From an uncultured Paracoccaceae bacterium (GTDB lineage: Bacteria > Pseudomonadota > Alphaproteobacteria > Rhodobacterales > Rhodobacteraceae): a stretch of DNA of 64,000 nucleotides. Below, one piece after another: positions 62,893 through 64,000 of this stretch. The stretch covers positions 280,108 to 344,107 of the forward strand of contig CALLAF010000004.1 in assembly GCA_938002605.1 (NCBI GenBank), read 5' to 3'. The position numbers and the translations under genes were made by a program. Position 1 is the first letter of the stretch. Each line of letters opens with the position of its first letter. Below the pieces are notes generated by a model, which was not told the origin of the DNA, ran no database searches, and was given only the letters and a program-made list of their open reading frames with translations.

Positions 62893-63808
62893 CATATCAC
62901 CATTTTTGAAACAGCTTGCCCGACGCTTTGGGCAACTGATCACGGCTTGTGCCCTCGTATTCTTAGCTTGGGCGCTATACCAGCAGTGGGGTACGATCAA
63001 CAACTGGCGGCCGACGGCGGCACAGATTGCATTACTCGCGGTGCTAGCATTTTGCTATAGTGGCGCATTGATGCTATTGGCATTCAATTGGGTGACAATC
63101 ATACAGTCTCTGATTGCGCAACCGCCCCCAAGAGTAGCCCTGTTGCTATCTTATACCAAAACGCAGATCGCTAAATATGTCCCCGGAAACGTGGTGCACC
63201 TTGTTACCCGGCACATGTATCTCAAAAATTTCGGCCTTGACCACCGGCCGCTTGCCAGCGGGTCTTTGCTGGAACTTGCGAGTTTGCCGTTGGCGGCCGT
63301 TATCGCCATCTGTCTTATTATGTCCCTTATTGGCGACACACACTTGGGGTCTTGGAAAATGGGTACGGTGGTGCCACCGCTCTTTATTCTCGCTGTAGGC
63401 CTATCTGCGCTGGTCATTTGGCGCACCCATCGATCATGGCGTTTACCCGCAATAATCGTTGTGAGTCGTGCGGTAGGCTTCATGGTGTGTCAGGGGACAA
63501 TCTTTGCAGTCGTTCTCTATATCGTGTCCGGCAGCTTTGTCGCGCTTGCGGTTCCAGCCGCCATATTTGCCTGGTTGGTTGGCTTTCTGACACCGGGCGC
63601 ACCCGGCGGGATCGCCGTGCGCGAGGCTCTTTTAGTCAGCTTGCTAGCTCATGTTGCAGACGACGACGCCGTTTTGATCGCGGCTTTGATTTTACGTGTA
63701 ACGACTACAGTTGGCGACCTTATCCTTTATATATTTGGCAACTTGGTTTTGATGAAATACGTGCCAGAAATTACGTATGATCGTCGTCAACAGCGTAAGA
63801 ATAGTTAA
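62885..63808 (+). CDS. UPF0104/LPG-synthase-type membrane protein (flippase-like)
   Basis: A 307-residue polytopic protein with about seven helices. The family-defining segment YTKTQIAKYVPGNVVHLVTRHMYLKNFG (about residues 92-120) and PAAIFAWLVGFLTPGAPGGIAVREALLVSLL (about 225-256) match the LPG synthetase transmembrane/UPF0104 family. Members without the C-terminal aminoacyl-transferase domain, like this one, are thought to move lipid-linked substrates across the membrane or assist glycosylation (AglD-like). The start at 62885 overlaps the upstream gene by eight bases. It is the last gene of the cassette before an IS6-like remnant. Confidence 0.85.
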   Translation: MPDISPFLKQLARRFGQLITACALVFLAWALYQQWGTINNWRPTAAQIALLAVLAFCYSGALMLLAFNWVTIIQSLIAQPPPRVALLLSYTKTQIAKYVPGNVVHLVTRHMYLKNFGLDHRPLASGSLLELASLPLAAVIAICLIMSLIGDTHLGSWKMGTVVPPLFILAVGLSALVIWRTHRSWRLPAIIVVSRAVGFMVCQGTIFAVVLYIVSGSFVALAVPAAIFAWLVGFLTPGAPGGIAVREALLVSLLAHVADDDAVLIAALILRVTTTVGDLILYIFGNLVLMKYVPEITYDRRQQRKNS

Positions 63809-63833
63809 CCCTACTGGGCGCTTAAACGGCATT

Positions 63834-63966
63834 GCCAAGTTGTTTGGCCTCTCTGATTCCCGTAGATGGCTTTCGTTTTCCCCGTGAGATCATCGCTTAT
63901 GTCGTATGGGCGTATTCTCGTTTTGCTTTGAGCATAGCTGACGTTAAAGACCTTCTGGCTGAACTG
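63834..63966 (+). pseudogene. IS6-family transposase 5' fragment, remnant copy 2
   Basis: The end CAAGTTGTTTGGCCTCT (from 63836) repeats the element end at 59526. It runs into a frame that reads GFRFPREIIAYVVWAYSRFA then LSIADVKDLLAE, which is the N-terminal region of IS6-family (IS26-like) transposases. The frame loses family sense after 63966 and no start codon or full DDE domain is present, so it is a truncated copy. It may continue as other mobile debris beyond the window. Confidence 0.82.
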
Positions 63967-64000
63967 ATTTGGGCACCATTTTGCAGATTGCATCAAGCGC

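Overview
The window looks like a chromosomal segment of an alphaproteobacterium of the order Rhodobacterales (Roseobacter group). This rests on gene content and order (heparinase-like/purH/lspA/DUF3035/M16 pair; DUF3576/leuS/lptE/holA; pmbA/cysQ-like/DUF4170/waaA/lpxK), on a Rhodobacter-type porin, on a CcrM-type cell-cycle methyltransferase and on several families (DUF2125, DUF3576, DUF4170, DUF3775) known mainly from this group. The species cannot be named from the sequence alone. Most of the window is core genome, densely packed, often with 4-base ATGA overlaps.

Layout. 0-9 kb: end of a heparinase-like gene, purH, lspA, a DUF3035 lipoprotein, an M16 peptidase pair (one active, one without the zinc motif), mutL, rmuC and DUF3775. 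9-15.6 kb: saccharopine dehydrogenase and a histidine phosphatase on the minus strand, a near-identical tandem pair of small exported proteins, recQ, truB and DUF1643. 15.6-24.6 kb: an RTX-repeat protein, rpsO, a chemoreceptor, a small beta-propeller-like protein, pnp, an AT-rich orphan gene (HEPN-like at best), an SH3 lipoprotein and a small outer-membrane protein. 24.7-32.8 kb: a 1-Cys peroxiredoxin, an RluA-type pseudouridine synthase, YggS, a porin, DUF3576, leuS, lptE and holA. 32.8-38.5 kb (minus strand): a tiny membrane protein, YjbF and YjbH exopolysaccharide-type proteins, then a flavoprotein/enoyl-CoA hydratase/SDR operon. 38.6-46.4 kb: two DUF2125 paralogues (the second broken by an in-frame amber codon), then the pmbA to lpxK run that makes and modifies the lipopolysaccharide core. 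46.4-53 kb: a DsbA-like protein, DciA, mutY, alkB, a C-type-lectin-like exported protein, ccrM and rnhB. 53-58.3 kb: small exported proteins, a membrane-tethered winged-helix protein, a substrate-binding/OmpA fusion, a PilJ-domain protein and a hemerythrin. 58.3-64 kb: a LacI regulator, then an accessory block.

The accessory block (59.44-64 kb) is the clearest sign of horizontal transfer. It begins with the first 40 nt of a tRNA-Arg(CCU) gene cut off just after the anticodon loop, followed by an IS6-like end. It then carries four tightly coupled genes: a GT2 glycosyltransferase, a polytopic GT-C-like protein, a SAM methyltransferase-like protein and a UPF0104/LPG-synthase-type membrane protein. 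It ends in a second copy of the IS6-like end with a broken transposase. I read it as a compact surface-glycosylation cassette.

Other non-routine signals are: three GANTC sites (the CcrM target) inside the apparent ccrM promoter; two copies of a 22-bp palindromic repeat at gene 3' ends that differ by paired compensatory changes; the amber-interrupted DUF2125 gene; and the winged-helix/PBP-OmpA/PilJ cluster, which may be a little-studied envelope sensing system. No CRISPR array, prophage or intact tRNA/rRNA gene was seen.
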